From Halomonas sp. M20 (GTDB lineage: Bacteria > Pseudomonadota > Gammaproteobacteria > Pseudomonadales > Halomonadaceae): a DNA stretch of 64,000 nt. This document shows positions 27,197 to 38,547 of the stretch, one piece after another. Within the stretch, counting starts at the first letter, position 1; each line of letters begins with the position of its first letter. The translations under genes were made by a program, and so were the position numbers. The stretch spans positions 682,001 through 746,000 of the forward strand of contig NZ_JACNMQ010000001.1 in assembly GCF_020622265.1 (NCBI RefSeq), given 5' to 3'. The notes beneath the pieces are model-generated. The model did not search any database, was not told the DNA's origin, and saw nothing but the letters and a program-made list of their open reading frames with translations.

Positions 27197-27783
27197 TGTC
27201 AGCGCAGGCGCCCGTCTTGCTTCGTCTGGCTTCCGCATCACCACGCCGGCGCGAGCTTCTGGCCTCGATCGGGCTTGTCGCCGAAGTAATGCCGGTGAAT
27301 ATCGATGAAACGCCGAAACCGGGTGAGCCCGCCATCGAGTATGTTCTGCGTCTGGCCCGGGCCAAGGCAGAAGCCGGTGCCTTGGATACCCTGCTGCCGA
27401 CCTTGGGCTCGGATACCGCGGTGGTGCTCAATGGCCAGATTCTAGGCAAGCCGATAGATCAAGCTCATGCCCGGCAAATGCTCGAGGGACTTTCCGGGCG
27501 GTGTCATCAGGTCATGACCGCGGTGGCGGTTAGCGGCCCGCAAGGGTTGCTTTCGCTGTGTGTGACCACCCAAGTGACGCTGCGCACCATTGCAACCCAG
27601 GAGATCGACGCCTACTGGGCTACCGGCGAGCCCATCGACAAGGCCGGGGGCTATGCTATCCAGGGGCGCGCCGCCATCTTCGTCGAACATCTCGAGGGCA
27701 GCTATTCGGCGGTGGTTGGATTGCCGCTTTACGAGACCTCACAGCTGTTGCTGCGCCAGGACGTCTCTTGCTGGCCAGTGTAG
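27196..27783 (+). CDS. maf: Maf-family nucleoside triphosphate pyrophosphatase
   Basis: A 195-residue YhdE/Maf-type dTTP/UTP pyrophosphatase thought to clean the nucleotide pool. The phosphate-binding SASPRRRELL motif is at residues 11-20, the catalytic Asp in LGSDTAVV, and the KAGGYAIQG segment near residue 150. The ATG shares one base with the mreD stop. It lies between mreD and rng, as in E. coli. Confidence 0.9.
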   Translation: MSAQAPVLLRLASASPRRRELLASIGLVAEVMPVNIDETPKPGEPAIEYVLRLARAKAEAGALDTLLPTLGSDTAVVLNGQILGKPIDQAHARQMLEGLSGRCHQVMTAVAVSGPQGLLSLCVTTQVTLRTIATQEIDAYWATGEPIDKAGGYAIQGRAAIFVEHLEGSYSAVVGLPLYETSQLLLRQDVSCWPV

Positions 27784-27861
27784 AACCCGTTGGATTCACC
27801 ATTCTAAAGCGCTGTGGCTATGTCATAATTGTGTCTTGCCCCAGCGATCAAGGATCTATGC

Positions 27862-29325
27862 ATGAGTGGTGAAGTACTGATCAACTTGACGCCGATGGAA
27901 ACTCGAGTGGCGGTGGTCGAGAACGGCGTACTGCAGGAAGCTTTCATCGAGCGTAGCCGGCGCCGGGGCATCGTCGGCAATATCTACAAGGGCAAGGTGG
28001 CCCGAGTGTTGCCAGGCATGCAGGCGGCGTTCATCGATGTCGGCCTGGAGCGAGCGGCGTTCATTCATGTTCACGAGGTCATGCCGCCTCACACGCCCAA
28101 TGACGAACAGGTCTCGATCAGTCAACTGCTGCAGGAAGGGCAGCCCCTGGTAGTTCAGGTGACCAAGGACCCGATTGCCTCCAAGGGGGCGCGGCTCACG
28201 ACTCATCTCTCGGTGCCTTCCCGTTATCTTGTCTACATGCCCGACGCCTCTCATACCGGGGTGTCTCAACGTATCGAAGATGAGGGTGAGCGTGAGCGCC
28301 TGCGCACCCTGGTGGAAGAGTGTCTAGTCGAACTCGACTCCCAGGCGCCCGGAGGGTTCATCATTCGTACCGCCGCCGAAGGCATTGGTCGGGACGAACT
28401 GATCACGGACATGCAGTATCTGCTGCGCCTGTGGCGCAAGGTCGGCGAACGTCGCATCGACGCCCCGGCCCCCAGCTGTATATACGACGACCTGCCGCTG
28501 TTCATTCGCACCCTGCGGGATATGATGCGCGACGATATCGAGAAGATACGCATCGACTCCCGAGAGAACTTCCATCGGCTCAAGGAGTTTGCCGAGGAGT
28601 TCATGCCCGGCATGGCCGAGCGCATCGAGTACTATCCCGGCGAGCGGCCGATCTTCGATCTGTTCAGCGTCGAGGATGAGATACTCAAGGCGCTGGGGCG
28701 CAAGGTGCAACTCAAGTCCGGCGGCTATCTGGTGATCGATCCCACCGAGGCGATGACCACCATCGATGTGAACACCGGCGGCTACGTCGGCCATCGCAAC
28801 CTCGAAGAGACCATCTTCAAGACCAACCTCGAGGCTGCCACCGCCATCGCCCGCCAGCTCAGGCTGCGCAATCTGGGCGGCATCATCATCATCGATTTCA
28901 TCGACATGGAGGATCTCGAGCATCAGCGTCAGGTGTTGCGGGTACTCGAGAAATCCCTTGAGCGTGATCATGCCAAGAACAAGCTGACCGGTGTCACCGA
29001 ACTGGGGTTGGTACAGCTGACGCGCAAGCGCACTCGGGAGAGCCTCGAACAGGTGCTGTGCGATTCCTGCCCCACCTGTCAGGGTCGTGGCGCTCTGAAG
29101 ACACCGGAAACCGTGTGCTATGAAATTTTCCGCGAGATCATGCGGGAGGAGCGCGCTTACAGCCCTGACACCTATATGGTATTGGCCTCCCAGGCAGTGG
29201 TTGATCGCCTGCTCGACGAGGAGTCTTCCGCCGTGGCGGATCTGGAAATCTTCATTGGCAAGACCATTCGTTTTCAAGTCGAGACCCCTTATTCTCAGGA
29301 GCAGTACGATATCGTGCTGATGTAG
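27862..29325 (+). CDS. rng: Ribonuclease G
   Basis: A 487-residue RNase E/G-family endoribonuclease that matures the 16S rRNA 5' end and degrades some mRNAs. The N-terminal S1 domain includes IYKGKVARVLPGMQAAFIDVG. The catalytic aspartates lie in TIDVNTGGYVG and IIIIDFIDM, and the zinc-link cysteines are in CDSCPTCQGRG near residues 400-410. ATG 27862 matches the normal MSGEVLINLTP start and the length of E. coli RNase G (489). It is four bases upstream of yhdP. Confidence 0.95.
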   Translation: MSGEVLINLTPMETRVAVVENGVLQEAFIERSRRRGIVGNIYKGKVARVLPGMQAAFIDVGLERAAFIHVHEVMPPHTPNDEQVSISQLLQEGQPLVVQVTKDPIASKGARLTTHLSVPSRYLVYMPDASHTGVSQRIEDEGERERLRTLVEECLVELDSQAPGGFIIRTAAEGIGRDELITDMQYLLRLWRKVGERRIDAPAPSCIYDDLPLFIRTLRDMMRDDIEKIRIDSRENFHRLKEFAEEFMPGMAERIEYYPGERPIFDLFSVEDEILKALGRKVQLKSGGYLVIDPTEAMTTIDVNTGGYVGHRNLEETIFKTNLEAATAIARQLRLRNLGGIIIIDFIDMEDLEHQRQVLRVLEKSLERDHAKNKLTGVTELGLVQLTRKRTRESLEQVLCDSCPTCQGRGALKTPETVCYEIFREIMREERAYSPDTYMVLASQAVVDRLLDEESSAVADLEIFIGKTIRFQVETPYSQEQYDIVLM

Positions 29326-29329
29326 TCCT

Positions 29330-32300
29330 ATGAGCCCGTACCGCATCGCTTTGCGCTGGGTGCTGACCCTCATCGCTCTGGGGCTGGTTGTACTGGCCTT
29401 GCTGTTCAGCGGTTTGCGTCTGGCGATCAACCAGATCGATGTGCTGCGCGATGAGTTGAACGAGCAGCTCACGAAGCAGTTCAATGCCACTCTGCAGACT
29501 CGAGACCTGCAGGGTAGCTTTCATGGTTTTGATCCTTTCCTTGCAATCGACAACCTGCAGCTGGTCTCCCACCGCCCGGCAAAATCGTTGCCGCTGATGG
29601 AGATCCGGCATATCCGGGCGCGTCTGGATACCCTGGCTTCCTTACGCGCTGGATATCCGATACTCGACGAGGCGCGCATCGAGAAGGCGACGCTGCATCT
29701 GTATCAGGATGCCCTAGGCCGCTGGAAATGGCCGGATCCAGCCGAGCTGCCCGAAGAACTTGCCCTCGAGACGGATTTCGAGATCGAGAGTCTGGATGAC
29801 GCCGTCGCCACTCTGCTGCGTCAAGAGGCGGTGGTAGAGGACCTGCGTCTGGTGCTGCATGGCGTCAGCGACACGCTGACATTGACGGCACCTCGCTTGC
29901 TCATGACCGGCGACGCCAAGCGTGCCCATGTGGAAGGTACACTATTCGTCGAGGGTGAATCCTCCAGCGCCATTCAAGCGGTGTTGGAACTGCTGCCTGG
30001 CCAGACCGACTGGACGAGACCCAGCGCTATCTTGCAGGCCCGTGCCGACTTGGGTGCGATGTCGCGTCTGGGCACCGTTCTGACCGGGCAAGAAGACATC
30101 TACATGAAGCAGGTCGATGGTCGGGCAACGCTTTGGGGGCGCTGGCAAGAGGGGCGTCTGGAGGATGCCCGAGCCAGTTTCGACATCGGTCGGCTGGTGC
30201 TCGAAAGCAACGCGCCTGAAAGTGAAGCCTCTGAACCTGAGATGCCGAAGAATAGAGTCGAACCGCTAGTGCTCGAGAACCTCGCTGCCAGAGCCCAGTG
30301 GCTACGCGGCAAGGAGGACAATTGGCAGGCCTGGATCAACGCTCTGCCCAAATCCGAGAAGCAGGAAGCGTCCTCGCCCTTTCCTCAGCGGCTATATGCC
30401 CAGGGCAACAATGCATCCTGGCAGCTGCGCAGTGCGCCTTTCGAGCTTGGTCCGGTAACGACCTGGCTGCAAGGCCTGCCACTTGCTGAATCGCTGGGCC
30501 AGGTTCTCTCCACGCTTTCACCGCGTGGCCATGTGGCCGGGTTGGCACTGGAACAGGACAAGGGAGGCTGGCGCGCCCAAGTGGCCTTGCAAGACACTGA
30601 AGTATCTCCCTGGCAGGGCGTGCCCGGAGTTGGGCCTCTCGATGCCTGGGTCAGCGTAAACAACGGGCATGGCAGCGTGCGTTTCGTCGAGCAACCTGGC
30701 ATGACTCTGGCCTTCCCCGAGGTGTTTGCCGCGCCGCTGGAACTTTCAAAAGCGCGGGGGAAAATCGACTGGATACTGGGTGACGGCACCTTCAGCATTG
30801 GCGGCGAAAATCTTGCGCTGACCTGGCGTGACGCCAAGGTAGAAGGGGGGTTTCGCTTCATCGCTCCCGGTCAAGCGCCCCCGGAACTCGAGCTGAACCT
30901 CGATATGCGCGACGTGAATGCAATCGACACTCCCCTGATGCAGTGGCTGCCGGTCAAGGTGCTCGCGCCGGAACTGTCGGAATGGCTTTCCGGAGGCATT
31001 GCCGGCCGTGTACCGCAAGGCAGCTTCTATCTCAAAAAGACCCTGGACGGCGATTCAAGCGATGATCCTGACAGCGACGACGCACCCTTCGACGGTGAGT
31101 TACGCCTCGGATTACAAGTCGAGCAGGGGCGACTGCCTTATGATCCGGAGTGGCCAGCGCTCGAGAATGTCAGTGGTGAAATGATCTTGCACAACGACAG
31201 TCTCCAGGCGACGGTTGCCCATGCCGAAACCCATGGCCTGGTTACCGAAGATGCCCAGGTCGCCCTTGAGAACGAGCGATTGAGCGTGCAAGGGCCGGTT
31301 GGCGGCACGATTCAGGCGCTGTTTGATTTTCTGGGGGCTAGCCCGATTGACGGCGCCGAAATCTTCACCGGGTGGCAGGCAAGCGGAGCGGTGGACGGTC
31401 AGCTGAGCCTTGCGGTCCCCATGGACGATACCGATGCAATGACACTGGAAATAACGGCGTCGGCGAATGCGCCGCAACTGGTCTTTCCGGATATAGATCT
31501 TGTACTTGGTAGCGTCAATGGCGACTTGCGCTATCGCCACGCAGAGGATGAGGATTTCCTGACGGGCACTCTTGGTGCCCGTGCCTTCGATGGCCCTGTA
31601 CTGGCGAATTTTGACGTCGGTGGCGAAGGCATCACGCTGGAAGGTCGTGCCCTGGCGACCGGTTTGCTCGAATGGGGTGGCTTGAGCGAACTGAGTGGTC
31701 TCCTGAGCGGCTACTTTCCTTATTCCGCTCAGATCGATCTGCAGAGCGAGCAGCCAACGTTCGTCTTGAATAGCGGGCTCGAGGGGCTAAGTATTCATTT
31801 GCCCGCGCCTTTCGGCAAGCCCGCTGCCGAACGCGTGCCCCTGCATATAGAGTCGGTTCCCGGGCGTCGATTCAGTGCGCAACTCGCAGATCGTCTACGG
31901 CTGCGCTGGCGCCAGCAGGGCCAGGATAATCAGAGTCCGGGGCAAGGGCAGATATGGCTCGAACGCTGGCCCTCGGTCCCTCGATGGCCTGACGGTAACG
32001 GCTGGGAAGCGGCCTGGCAGACGCCGCGTCTCGATATCGAGCCTTGGCAGGAGGCGCTGGCGCGTCTTGGTTCCTTGAACGTAGCGGCAGAGGGGGGTGA
32101 GGAGTCGGCAGGCAAGGGCTCCGATATGAGTGCGTTGAACAGCGTGCGTCTCGATACCCAGTGTCTGCACCTTGAACAGCGCTGCCTCGGCTCGTTGCAG
32201 GCAGTGTTCAGGCCACGGGGGCAGGGTTGGCAATTCGATTTGGGCGGCAGCCTGGTGGAAGGCCGCGGAGACTTTCTGCCGACTCAGCCACAGCCGCTGT

Positions 32301-33238
32301 CGCTGGTACTGTCCCGCCTGGCCCTGGATGGTCTGATCGACGAGAGTGAATCCGAGTCACCCCCCGAGTTGGCCAGCGAGATTGCGACCGCGCCGGAGGC
32401 GGCGCCCTTTCCGACAACATTGAACCAGGTGCCCGATGGCAAGGTTAGTGTCGATAGGGTCTTGTACAAGGGGCGTCAGTTCGGCCCTTTGACGGCGAAC
32501 TGGAAAGCATCCTCCCAGCGGCTGCAGGTCGCTCCGCTGAGATCCACGTTCGGGCAAGTGCAACTCGATGGCGAGTTCACCTGGGAAGCCGCCGGGCCTC
32601 AGGCAAGCCTCACGCGTTCCAAGATTGCCTTGAGCGGAGGAGACATAGGCACCTTGTTCGAGTCTCTCGGCCAGCCGGTCGCACTGCGTAGCACCGATAC
32701 GGACGTGCAGACACGTCTGGCTTGGCCAGGCGCCCCGTGGCAGTTTGCCCTGGAGCGCTCCCGAGGAAACATCGATGCGACCCTGAGCGATGGCAGTTTC
32801 CTGACGCTGGACTCATCCTCGGCAAGGCTCATCGGTCTGCTCAATATCAACAACCTGTTGCGGCGTCTACGCCTGGACTTTGCCGACGTGACCGGGCAAG
32901 GCACTGCTTTCAACAGTGTGAAGGGCGGTGCGACGCTGTACGATGGACGGCTGGAAACCCGTGGACCCATTGAAATCGATGGTCCCTCTACCCAATTTAG
33001 TCTCAATGGCAACGTAAATCTTCTGCAGCGTCAGTTGGATTTGTCTCTAGGAGTGACCGTTCCTATCAGTCAAAACCTGCCTTTAGCAGCGGTGCTGGTG
33101 GGTGCTCCCTACATTGGTGGAGCCCTGTTTCTGGCCGACAAGCTATTCGGCGGCTGGATCGACAAGGTCACGCGAATCTATTACAGCGTGCAAGGCCCCT
33201 GGGCCTCGCCGCGAATCACCGTGGAAAATGCCGAATGA
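29330..33238 (+). CDS. yhdP: YhdP/TIGR02099 AsmA-like phospholipid-transport protein
   Basis: A 1302-residue envelope protein: one N-terminal membrane helix (about residues 8-28), then a very long periplasmic repeating-groove region of the AsmA-like superfamily, and a C-terminal DUF3971/AsmA-like segment ([30 protein letters not shown]). In E. coli YhdP, with TamB and YdbH, moves phospholipids toward the outer membrane. The length is close to the E. coli protein (1266). It overlaps tldD by four bases. Confidence 0.88.
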   Translation: MSPYRIALRWVLTLIALGLVVLALLFSGLRLAINQIDVLRDELNEQLTKQFNATLQTRDLQGSFHGFDPFLAIDNLQLVSHRPAKSLPLMEIRHIRARLDTLASLRAGYPILDEARIEKATLHLYQDALGRWKWPDPAELPEELALETDFEIESLDDAVATLLRQEAVVEDLRLVLHGVSDTLTLTAPRLLMTGDAKRAHVEGTLFVEGESSSAIQAVLELLPGQTDWTRPSAILQARADLGAMSRLGTVLTGQEDIYMKQVDGRATLWGRWQEGRLEDARASFDIGRLVLESNAPESEASEPEMPKNRVEPLVLENLAARAQWLRGKEDNWQAWINALPKSEKQEASSPFPQRLYAQGNNASWQLRSAPFELGPVTTWLQGLPLAESLGQVLSTLSPRGHVAGLALEQDKGGWRAQVALQDTEVSPWQGVPGVGPLDAWVSVNNGHGSVRFVEQPGMTLAFPEVFAAPLELSKARGKIDWILGDGTFSIGGENLALTWRDAKVEGGFRFIAPGQAPPELELNLDMRDVNAIDTPLMQWLPVKVLAPELSEWLSGGIAGRVPQGSFYLKKTLDGDSSDDPDSDDAPFDGELRLGLQVEQGRLPYDPEWPALENVSGEMILHNDSLQATVAHAETHGLVTEDAQVALENERLSVQGPVGGTIQALFDFLGASPIDGAEIFTGWQASGAVDGQLSLAVPMDDTDAMTLEITASANAPQLVFPDIDLVLGSVNGDLRYRHAEDEDFLTGTLGARAFDGPVLANFDVGGEGITLEGRALATGLLEWGGLSELSGLLSGYFPYSAQIDLQSEQPTFVLNSGLEGLSIHLPAPFGKPAAERVPLHIESVPGRRFSAQLADRLRLRWRQQGQDNQSPGQGQIWLERWPSVPRWPDGNGWEAAWQTPRLDIEPWQEALARLGSLNVAAEGGEESAGKGSDMSALNSVRLDTQCLHLEQRCLGSLQAVFRPRGQGWQFDLGGSLVEGRGDFLPTQPQPLSLVLSRLALDGLIDESESESPPELASEIATAPEAAPFPTTLNQVPDGKVSVDRVLYKGRQFGPLTANWKASSQRLQVAPLRSTFGQVQLDGEFTWEAAGPQASLTRSKIALSGGDIGTLFESLGQPVALRSTDTDVQTRLAWPGAPWQFALERSRGNIDATLSDGSFLTLDSSSARLIGLLNINNLLRRLRLDFADVTGQGTAFNSVKGGATLYDGRLETRGPIEIDGPSTQFSLNGNVNLLQRQLDLSLGVTVPISQNLPLAAVLVGAPYIGGALFLADKLFGGWIDKVTRIYYSVQGPWASPRITVENAE

Positions 33239-34689
33239 CGCAATCGACGAAAGCGCCTCTCGACGAGGCCACTGCCATACTGTTGACCCCGGGTGGTCTT
33301 GATGCCGCGGCGCTCGACACCGGGCTGGATCATGCCATGGGGGTGGGTATCGACTACGCCGATCTCTACTTCCAGCGCAGCTGGCATGAAAGCTGGGTGC
33401 TCGAGGATGGCGAGGTCAAGGATGCCAGCTACAGCATCGACGGGGGCGTCGGTGTGCGCGCCCTGGCCGGTGAAAAGACCGGGTTTGCTTATTCCAATCA
33501 GATCACCGCGGGGGCTCTTGCGGATACCGGACGCACGGCCTCGGGGATTGCACGTAGCGGCTCGCGTCTAACCAGCCAGCCGGTTCAAGCCGGCGGCGCC
33601 CCGCTGCGCTATGCGGGCATCGACCCCTTGTCGGGGCTCAGCGCCGAAGACAAGATTGCGCTACTCAAGCAGGCGGATCGTGTTGCACGAGAAGCGGATC
33701 CGTCCGTTTCTCAGGTGACGGCGTCTCTTACCGGAGTGCATGAAGTCGTGCTGGTTCGCGCAAGCGACGGCACCCTGGCCGCGGACATTCGCCCGCTGGT
33801 GCGCTTCAACGTTAGTGTGATTGCCGCCAAGAACGGGCGGCGTGAGCGGGGTAGCGCCGGCGGTGGCGGGCGCTACGCCATGTCACGACTGCGCGATGAG
33901 AACGTGGCCGAGCGTTTTGCCAAGGAGGCGGTGCGTCAGGCGCTGGTCAATCTCGAGGCGCTCGATGCTCCCGCCGGCCAGATGCCGGTGGTGCTGGGCT
34001 CCGGCTGGCCAGGCATTCTACTACACGAAGCGGTCGGACATGGTCTTGAAGGCGACTTCAATCGCAAGCAGAGCTCCGCCTTCGCCGGACGCATGGGACA
34101 GCGAGTGGCTTCTCCTGGTGTGACCGTGGTGGACGACGCCACCTTGGCGGATCGTCGTGGCTCGATGACCATCGACGACGAGGGTACGCCGGGGGCTTAC
34201 ACGCCCTTGATCGAAGACGGCATCCTGGTGGGCTACATGCAGGACAAGCTGAACGCACGGCTGATGAACATGGCACCCACGGGTAATGCGCGACGCGAAT
34301 CCTTTGCCCACATGCCGATGCCGCGTATGACCAATACCTACATGCTGGCGGGCCAGGATGATCCGGAAGACATCATCAAGAGCGTCAAGCGTGGGCTGTA
34401 CGCGGTCAGCTTCGGCGGCGGCCAGGTGGACATCACCTCCGGCAAGTTCGTGTTCTCCGCGAGCGAAGCGTACATGATCGAAGATGGACGCATCACCGCG
34501 CCGGTCAAGGGCGCTACCTTGATCGGCAACGGCCCGGAAGCGATGGGGCGGGTGTCGATGATCGGCCACGACATGGCTCTTGATACCGGCATCGGTGTCT
34601 GCGGCAAGGAGGGCCAGGGTGTGCCGGTGGGGGTGGGCCAGCCGACGTTGAAGTTAGATGAATTGACAGTCGGCGGCACCCAGTCCTAA
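33235..34689 (+). CDS. tldD: Metalloprotease TldD
   Basis: A 484-residue zinc protease subunit. The HExxxH motif is in [12 protein letters not shown] near residues 263-274. With TldE/PmbA (35633) it forms a heterodimer that degrades unfolded peptides and processes CcdA and some modified peptides. The C-terminal [16 protein letters not shown] and [11 protein letters not shown] motifs are intact. It overlaps yhdP (ATGA). It is convergent with darP across the inverted-repeat element. Confidence 0.94.
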   Translation: MTQSTKAPLDEATAILLTPGGLDAAALDTGLDHAMGVGIDYADLYFQRSWHESWVLEDGEVKDASYSIDGGVGVRALAGEKTGFAYSNQITAGALADTGRTASGIARSGSRLTSQPVQAGGAPLRYAGIDPLSGLSAEDKIALLKQADRVAREADPSVSQVTASLTGVHEVVLVRASDGTLAADIRPLVRFNVSVIAAKNGRRERGSAGGGGRYAMSRLRDENVAERFAKEAVRQALVNLEALDAPAGQMPVVLGSGWPGILLHEAVGHGLEGDFNRKQSSAFAGRMGQRVASPGVTVVDDATLADRRGSMTIDDEGTPGAYTPLIEDGILVGYMQDKLNARLMNMAPTGNARRESFAHMPMPRMTNTYMLAGQDDPEDIIKSVKRGLYAVSFGGGQVDITSGKFVFSASEAYMIEDGRITAPVKGATLIGNGPEAMGRVSMIGHDMALDTGIGVCGKEGQGVPVGVGQPTLKLDELTVGGTQS

Positions 34690-35056
34690 CGAACGTGCCT
34701 GCGCTTGCTCATGCGGCGTTGAACATCGGCTCGGCATGCTCATTTACTAAAGTAAACTCCGCTGCCTCGCCGCTGTTCGCCTTGCCTGAGCATCGCTCGG
34801 CTACGTTCCTCGAGGTAGGACAGCGGGTTCGCTTGTTCGGCTAAGTTCCGTGAGCATAGCTGTTGCGTTCGTAACGCTTTCTTGAAGGTTGAGAGATTTA
34901 GCACCTGTTTCGAGATCTAGCGAGCTAGAGCCAGACAAGGCAAATTCGGACGAAAAAAGCGGAGTTTACTTTAGTAAATGAGCATTTTAATCGGACTCGC
35001 GCACGAGGCCGAATTTAACGATGTATGGCCGACGCGCAGCAGATCGTGGATAGTTC
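34690..35056. repeat. Inverted-repeat element in the tldD-darP gap
   Basis: The 367-bp gene-free gap contains a 250-bp unit bounded by perfect 28-bp inverted repeats, 34736-34763 (ATGCTCATTTACTAAAGTAA then ACTCCGCT) and 34958-34985 (its reverse complement). The similarity continues inward imperfectly for about 25 bases (TCGCC...CTTGCCTGAGC against AAGGC-containing sequence). Each arm also holds its own short palindrome, TTTACT-AA-AGTAAA. No coding frame of note and no obvious target-site duplication are seen. It may be a MITE- or BIME-like repeat that doubles as a terminator for the two convergent genes. Confidence 0.75.
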
Positions 35057-35566
35057 TCACATGCCGGCGGTGTCGCGTATCAGCTTGAAAAGCTTGCGTG
35101 CGCTGGTCGGCGGTTTACCGCGTTTTCGTTCGCTTCGCGCATTGCGGATCAGCTGGCGCAGCGTCTGGCGGTCGACATCGGGATACTCGGCGATGAAGGT
35201 TTCCAGCGTCTCGTTGCTTTCGTCGTCCATGAGCCGGTCGCGCCATTTTTCAAGACGATGAAAAGCGTGATCGCGACGCAGTGTCTCACGTTCGAACTCG
35301 TCGAAGACCTGCTGGATAGCGTCGATATCCTCGCGGCGCATCAGCTTGCCGACGTACTGCATATGACGGCGGCGCCCTTCGTGAGAACGAATTCGCGAGG
35401 TTTCCTCGATGGCCTCCAGAAGGTCGTCGGACAGCGGCAAACGTGCTCGCTGGGCCTCGGACAGGGCAATTATACGTTCGCCCAGGGCTTGCAGGGCCTG
35501 CATTTCCTGCTTGCGTTGGGTCTTGCTTGGCCGATCCCCAGGATCGGCAGGTGATTCAAATGACAT
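35057..35566 (-). CDS. darP: Ribosome maturation factor DarP (YjgA)
   Basis: A 169-residue highly charged, all-helical DUF615 protein that binds late 50S intermediates in E. coli. Family segments seen are KTQRKQEMQALQALGERII, RRRHMQYVGKLMR and the Arg/Lys-rich C-terminus (NARSERKRGKPPTSARKLF). ATG 35566 gives the usual family length. It is divergent from pmbA by 66 bp, the conserved yjgA-pmbA arrangement. Confidence 0.92.
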   Translation of the reverse strand: MSFESPADPGDRPSKTQRKQEMQALQALGERIIALSEAQRARLPLSDDLLEAIEETSRIRSHEGRRRHMQYVGKLMRREDIDAIQQVFDEFERETLRRDHAFHRLEKWRDRLMDDESNETLETFIAEYPDVDRQTLRQLIRNARSERKRGKPPTSARKLFKLIRDTAGM

Positions 35567-35632
35567 GCCATTACCATCAGCATTGGGAGGTTGGTGCAGT
35601 ATACCAGCCCGCCTTGCCACAAGGAGATCAAC

Positions 35633-36973
35633 ATGACTCAAGCCTTCGATGCCGCCGCGCAGCAGACGCTGCTGGAATCCCGGGTGGCCACGGCCCTGGA
35701 GCAGGCGCGTACACTGGGTGCGGATGCCTGCGAAGTCGGTGCTAGCGTCGATCAGGGAACCGGTATCAACGTACGCATGGGCGAGGTGGAAAGCGTCGAG
35801 CTGTCCCGGGATCAAGGCATTGCCGTCACGGTCTACGTAGGCCAGCGTAAGGGTAGTGCGTCCTCTTCCGATGCCGGGGAAGCCTCTATCCGCGCGGTGG
35901 TGGAAAAAGCCATTGACATCGCCCGCTATACCGGGGAGGACCCCTATGCGGGCCTAGCGGATGCAAAATTGATGGCAACGGAATTCCCCGATCTCAAGGT
36001 GCATCATTCCTGGTCGTTGACCACGGACGAAGCGATCGAGTTGGCCTTGGCATGCGAAAATGCCGGTCGCGCGGTCGAGGGTATCGACAATTCCGATGGC
36101 GCTGGGCTATCCACCGGCGAAGCTGTGCGGGTTTACGGCAATAGCCACGGCTTCCTGGCAGGACAGCGCGGCAGCCGGCATTCATTGTCCTGCATGCTGA
36201 TCGCCCGAGACGAGCAAGGTATGCAGCGGGACTACGACTACAGCAGCGAACGTGATCCCGCGAGGCTAAGCTCACCGGAGACGATCGGGCGCAGTGCCGC
36301 AGAACGAACATTGCGTCGCCTGGGTGCGCGCCGGCCCGAGACTGGGCGTCTACCGGTGCTGTTTGCCCCGGAGTTGGCCAGCGGGCTGGTAGGAAATTTT
36401 CTCAATGCCATTGCCGGTGGCGCGTTGTATCGCGAGGCGTCGTTTCTCTGCGATAGCCTGGGCAAGCCGCTGTTTCCAGACTGGTTTACGCTTCAAGAGA
36501 AGCCCCGCGAAATTGGCGGTATGGCCAGTTCCGCCTTCGATAGTGACGGCGTCTACACGCGGGACAACATCTTTGTTGACAGCGGTCGTATTGCCAGCTA
36601 CATGCTCTCTGCCTACAGCGCTCGACGCCTGAACATGACCTCTACCGGCAACGCCGGTGGCGCTCGCAACCTGCGTATCGAGGCGCCTCTCTCGGCGCAA
36701 GCCGGCCTGTTGGCGCAGATGGATCGTGGCGTGCTGGTCACGGAACTGATGGGCCAAGGGGTCAACGGGGTGACCGGAGATTACTCCCGAGGTGCCGCAG
36801 GCTTCTGGGTCGAAAATGGCAAGATTCAGTATCCGATCGAGGAATTCACCGTTGCCGGCAACCTCAATACCATGTTTGCCAATCTGATGGGGGTAGGAGA
36901 CGATATCGATACCCGTGGCAGTATCCATACCGGCAGCTGGCTGATCGATGGTATGACCGTGGCAGGAAGCTGA
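35633..36973 (+). CDS. pmbA: Metalloprotease-related TldE/PmbA
   Basis: A 446-residue partner of TldD that shares its fold but lacks the HExxxH zinc motif. Conserved segments are ESVELSRDQGIAVTVYVG near the N-terminus and GNAGGARNLRIE plus GVNGVTGDYSRGAAGFWVENG toward the C-terminus. AAGGAG precedes ATG 35633; an upstream GTG at 35591 lacks a site. A strong terminator follows. Confidence 0.93.
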   Translation: MTQAFDAAAQQTLLESRVATALEQARTLGADACEVGASVDQGTGINVRMGEVESVELSRDQGIAVTVYVGQRKGSASSSDAGEASIRAVVEKAIDIARYTGEDPYAGLADAKLMATEFPDLKVHHSWSLTTDEAIELALACENAGRAVEGIDNSDGAGLSTGEAVRVYGNSHGFLAGQRGSRHSLSCMLIARDEQGMQRDYDYSSERDPARLSSPETIGRSAAERTLRRLGARRPETGRLPVLFAPELASGLVGNFLNAIAGGALYREASFLCDSLGKPLFPDWFTLQEKPREIGGMASSAFDSDGVYTRDNIFVDSGRIASYMLSAYSARRLNMTSTGNAGGARNLRIEAPLSAQAGLLAQMDRGVLVTELMGQGVNGVTGDYSRGAAGFWVENGKIQYPIEEFTVAGNLNTMFANLMGVGDDIDTRGSIHTGSWLIDGMTVAGS

Positions 36974-37003
36974 TAGCACTTTGGGGGGGTGAGGAAGGAA
37001 ATT

Positions 37004-37043
37004 AAAATGGCCGCTCTATTTAATCCTATAGGGCGGCCATTTT
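37004..37043. terminator. Bidirectional terminator of pmbA and mgtE
   Basis: AAAATGGCCGCTC (37004-37016) and GGGCGGCCATTTT (37031-37043) pair over 13 positions with one mismatch, in a gap between convergent genes. A/T tails flank both ends. Confidence 0.8.
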
Positions 37044-37057
37044 ATTGGGCGGAAACC

Positions 37058-38413
37058 TTATAGATAAAAATAGGTGGCAAGGCCAAGAAAGGCCATGAAG
37101 CCGACCACATCGGTGACCGTGGTCAGGATGACGCTGCCGGACAAGGCCGGGTCGATGTTGAGCCTTTTCAACAGCACCGGCAGCAAGGTGCCGCAAAAAG
37201 CAGCGAACAATAGATTGATGACGATGGCCGCGGCGATGATGATACCCAAGGTCATGTCGCCGAACCAGAGTACCGCAATTACCGCCACCACCAGCGCCCA
37301 AAGCACGCCATTGAGCGCACCGACGACCAATTCTCGATTGAGCAACCAGCGCACGTTGCCCCCGGATACATGCCCCAGGGCAATGCCGCGAATCAAGACG
37401 GTCAACGCCTGAGAGCCTGCAATGCCGCCCATGCTCGCAACGATTGGCATCAATACGGCCAGGGCGGTGACCTTTTGAATCGTGCTTTCGAACATGCCGA
37501 TGACTGCAGCGGCCATGAAGGCAGTGATCAGGTTGATGCCCAGCCAGACTGCGCGGCGCCGACTGGTGCGCCAGGCCGGGGCGAAGGTGTCTTCGTCCTC
37601 GTCGAGGCCCGCCATGCTCATCACTTGATGCTCAGCATCATCGCGGATGACATCGACCACGTCGTCGATGGTGATACGTCCCAGCAGGTGACGATCACCG
37701 CCGATCACCGGCGCCGAGATCAGATCGAAACGCTCGAACAGTCTAGCCACCTCGGTTTCTTCCATGGTGGCCGGGATCGTCACCATGTCCGTATCCATGA
37801 CCTCGCGCACCAGCATTGACGGGTCGGAAACCAGCAGACGGTTGATGGGCAAGCTGCCGATCAGCTGGTCGCCACGGGTCACCACCAGAAGGCTGTCGGT
37901 AGTATCCGGCAGTCGCTCGTGACGCCGCAGGTAACGCAGTACGACATCCAGAGTAATTTCCGGGCGGATTGTCAGCGTATCCGTGTTCATCAACCCGCCG
38001 GCGGTGTCCTCAGGATAGGACAGCACGGTTTCCAGGCGCTGGCGCTCCTGGGCTTCCATGGAGTCGAGCACTTCGAGAGTGACAGTATCCGGCAGGCGTT
38101 GCAGAAGATCCGCCAGGTCATCGACATCCAACCCCTCGGTGGCGGACATCAGCTGCTGGGTATCCATCCGGTTGAGGAATTCCGTCTGGATATCCTCACC
38201 CAGATACTGCAGCACATCACCTTTTAGCTCAGGCTCGATCAGCTCCCAAAGAACGTCGCGCTCCCTGGGCGGGGTCGATTCCAACAAGTGCGCTATATCG
38301 ACTGGGGCGAGGCCACGATTGAGCATGCGCCGTGCTTGTTCCAAGGCACCGCTTTCCAGAGCATCGTTTAGCCTGGCGAGTCTTGGCTGAAGCTTCTCTG
38401 GATTTTTGCTCAT
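37058..38413 (-). CDS. mgtE: MgtE-family magnesium transporter
   Basis: A 451-residue magnesium channel: N-terminal superhelical MgtE_N domain (about 1-125), two CBS domains (about 135-255) that sense magnesium, then five transmembrane helices with ASMGGIAGSQALTVLIRG and the pore-proximal SGSVILTTVTDVVGF. It is last in the rpoN-to-mgtE strand, 134 bp after npr. Confidence 0.92.
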   Translation of the reverse strand: MSKNPEKLQPRLARLNDALESGALEQARRMLNRGLAPVDIAHLLESTPPRERDVLWELIEPELKGDVLQYLGEDIQTEFLNRMDTQQLMSATEGLDVDDLADLLQRLPDTVTLEVLDSMEAQERQRLETVLSYPEDTAGGLMNTDTLTIRPEITLDVVLRYLRRHERLPDTTDSLLVVTRGDQLIGSLPINRLLVSDPSMLVREVMDTDMVTIPATMEETEVARLFERFDLISAPVIGGDRHLLGRITIDDVVDVIRDDAEHQVMSMAGLDEDEDTFAPAWRTSRRRAVWLGINLITAFMAAAVIGMFESTIQKVTALAVLMPIVASMGGIAGSQALTVLIRGIALGHVSGGNVRWLLNRELVVGALNGVLWALVVAVIAVLWFGDMTLGIIIAAAIVINLLFAAFCGTLLPVLLKRLNIDPALSGSVILTTVTDVVGFMAFLGLATYFYL

Positions 38414-38547
38414 GTTGAGTGATGTCCTGTGTCGTGCCCCAATTGTCGCGCTATTCTAGCACCGGAGGGTGTGGGCGCGTACAAAAGAAAACGCTGTTCG
38501 AGAGAAGTCTTCAAGCGCCTCGCTTCAAGCCACCGTCCTGCTCGAGA

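Noticed and set aside
28324-29490. A long minus-strand frame (388 codons)
   Set aside because: It is antisense to rng, which is intact and has all catalytic motifs.
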